From Saprospirales bacterium (GTDB lineage Bacteria > Bacteroidota > Bacteroidia > Chitinophagales > Saprospiraceae): a stretch of DNA of 5,897 nucleotides. The notes under the pieces are model-generated. The model did no database searches, was not told the DNA's origin, and was given only the letters and a program-made list of their open reading frames with translations. The DNA lies in NCBI GenBank assembly GCA_003448025.1, contig DLXL01000568.1:2322-8218 (forward strand), read 5' to 3'. The position numbers were made by a program, and so were the translations under genes. Positions 5,278 through 5,897 of this stretch are shown here, piece after piece (within the stretch, counting starts at the first letter, position 1; every line of letters starts with the position of its first letter).

Positions 5278-5897
5278 GTGAACGGTCTGATTGGCAAAAA
5301 ACTAGGTATGACCAGCGTCTACGACACCAACGGTAAAAACGTTGCTGTGACGATTATTGAAGCTGGCCCTTGCACTGTAACACAGGTGCGTACCGAAGAC
5401 AAGGACGGCTACAAAGCCCTCCAGCTGGCTTACGGCGATCGTAAAGCCAAAAACACTCCTAAGCCCCTTATGGGCCATTTCAAAGCCGCTGGCCTTGAAG
5501 AGCCACTTCACAAAGTGCTCGAATTCCGCGATATGAACGTAGCGAAAAACCTCGGAGAAGAGGTTACCGTAACGGATGTGTTCGTAGAAGGCGACAAAGT
5601 AAGCGTGGTTGGCACCTCTAAAGGTAAAGGCTTCCAGGGCGTAGTTAAACGTCACGGCTTCGGCGGTGTCATGCAACAAACGCACGGTCAGCATAACCGC
5701 CTTCGCGCTCCGGGTTCATTGGGTAACTCCTCTACCGGCGCTAAAGTAATGAAGGGTATGCGCATGGGTGGTCACATGGGTGTGGATCGGGTTAAAGTTC
5801 GCCGCCTTCAGGTGGTGAAGATCTTCCCGGATCAAAACCTCATCCTGGTAAAAGGCGCTGTTCCTGGTCACAAGGGAGCATACGTAATCATTGAAAA
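5278..5897 (+). CDS. rplC: 50S ribosomal protein L3, 3' end beyond the window
   Basis: Large-subunit protein L3, an early assembly protein that reaches toward the peptidyl transferase centre. 206 codons are present and the frame is open to the window edge; the family usually ends near 205-215 residues, so only a few are missing. Recognisable parts are [11 protein letters not shown] (2-12), [16 protein letters not shown] (24-39), GHFKAAG (66-72), the L3 signature around [19 protein letters not shown] (110-128), RAPGSLGN (143-150), [13 protein letters not shown] (156-168) and [14 protein letters not shown] (187-200). Translation must start at GTG 5278: the family N-terminus begins there, no ATG lies upstream in frame, and the next ATG (5308) is residue 11 inside the conserved GMT. 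There is no Shine-Dalgarno sequence. The glutamine that PrmB methylates in E. coli L3 (Gln150) aligns with Ser152, so that modification is not expected. Confidence 0.97.
   Translation, partial: MNGLIGKKLGMTSVYDTNGKNVAVTIIEAGPCTVTQVRTEDKDGYKALQLAYGDRKAKNTPKPLMGHFKAAGLEEPLHKVLEFRDMNVAKNLGEEVTVTDVFVEGDKVSVVGTSKGKGFQGVVKRHGFGGVMQQTHGQHNRLRAPGSLGNSSTGAKVMKGMRMGGHMGVDRVKVRRLQVVKIFPDQNLILVKGAVPGHKGAYVIIE

Overview
The window looks like chromosomal DNA from a Bacteroidota bacterium. The evidence is a -7 box of the Bacteroidota type (TAnnTTTG) in front of both + strand transcription units, a near absence of Shine-Dalgarno sequences, a MacB/FtsX-like permease of about 790 residues of the kind common in that phylum, and a DUF6597-type AraC regulator. 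Placement near Saprospiria is a guess from the general look of the proteins and intergenic repeats; no search was run.

Layout. Positions 22-3444 are on the minus strand: an eight-helix ABC transporter permease (1063-3444) followed by an AraC-family regulator (22-867), separated by 195 bp of tandem GCAGAGG-type repeats. Positions 3445-3780 are a divergent intergenic region with palindromes, an 18-bp inverted repeat and a promoter box. A small secreted protein of unknown function lies at 3781-4206 (+). Positions 4207-4786 carry no gene. They hold a 319-bp foldback element (4238-4556), an AT-rich stretch and a strong promoter for the ribosomal S10 operon. That operon starts with rpsJ (4787-5095), then a structured 182-bp gap, then rplC with a GTG start (5278 to beyond the window end).

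How the parts relate. The regulator and permease share a strand, but the repeat-filled spacer and lack of an ATPase gene leave a functional link unproven. rpsJ and rplC are the first two genes of the S10 ribosomal protein operon. The usual Bacteroidota upstream neighbour fusA is absent here, so the operon starts from its own promoter.

The least ordinary part is 4238-4556. It is a large imperfect palindrome with related ends and four short hairpin units (AAAATGTC plus a 5-3-5 hairpin) in two pairs facing away from the centre. It has no coding capacity and resembles a non-autonomous REP/MITE-like element. A second copy of its end motif lies at the very start of the window. A second point of interest is the rpsJ-rplC gap, with five TTCCG motifs and a single CGGAA complement in a hairpin.
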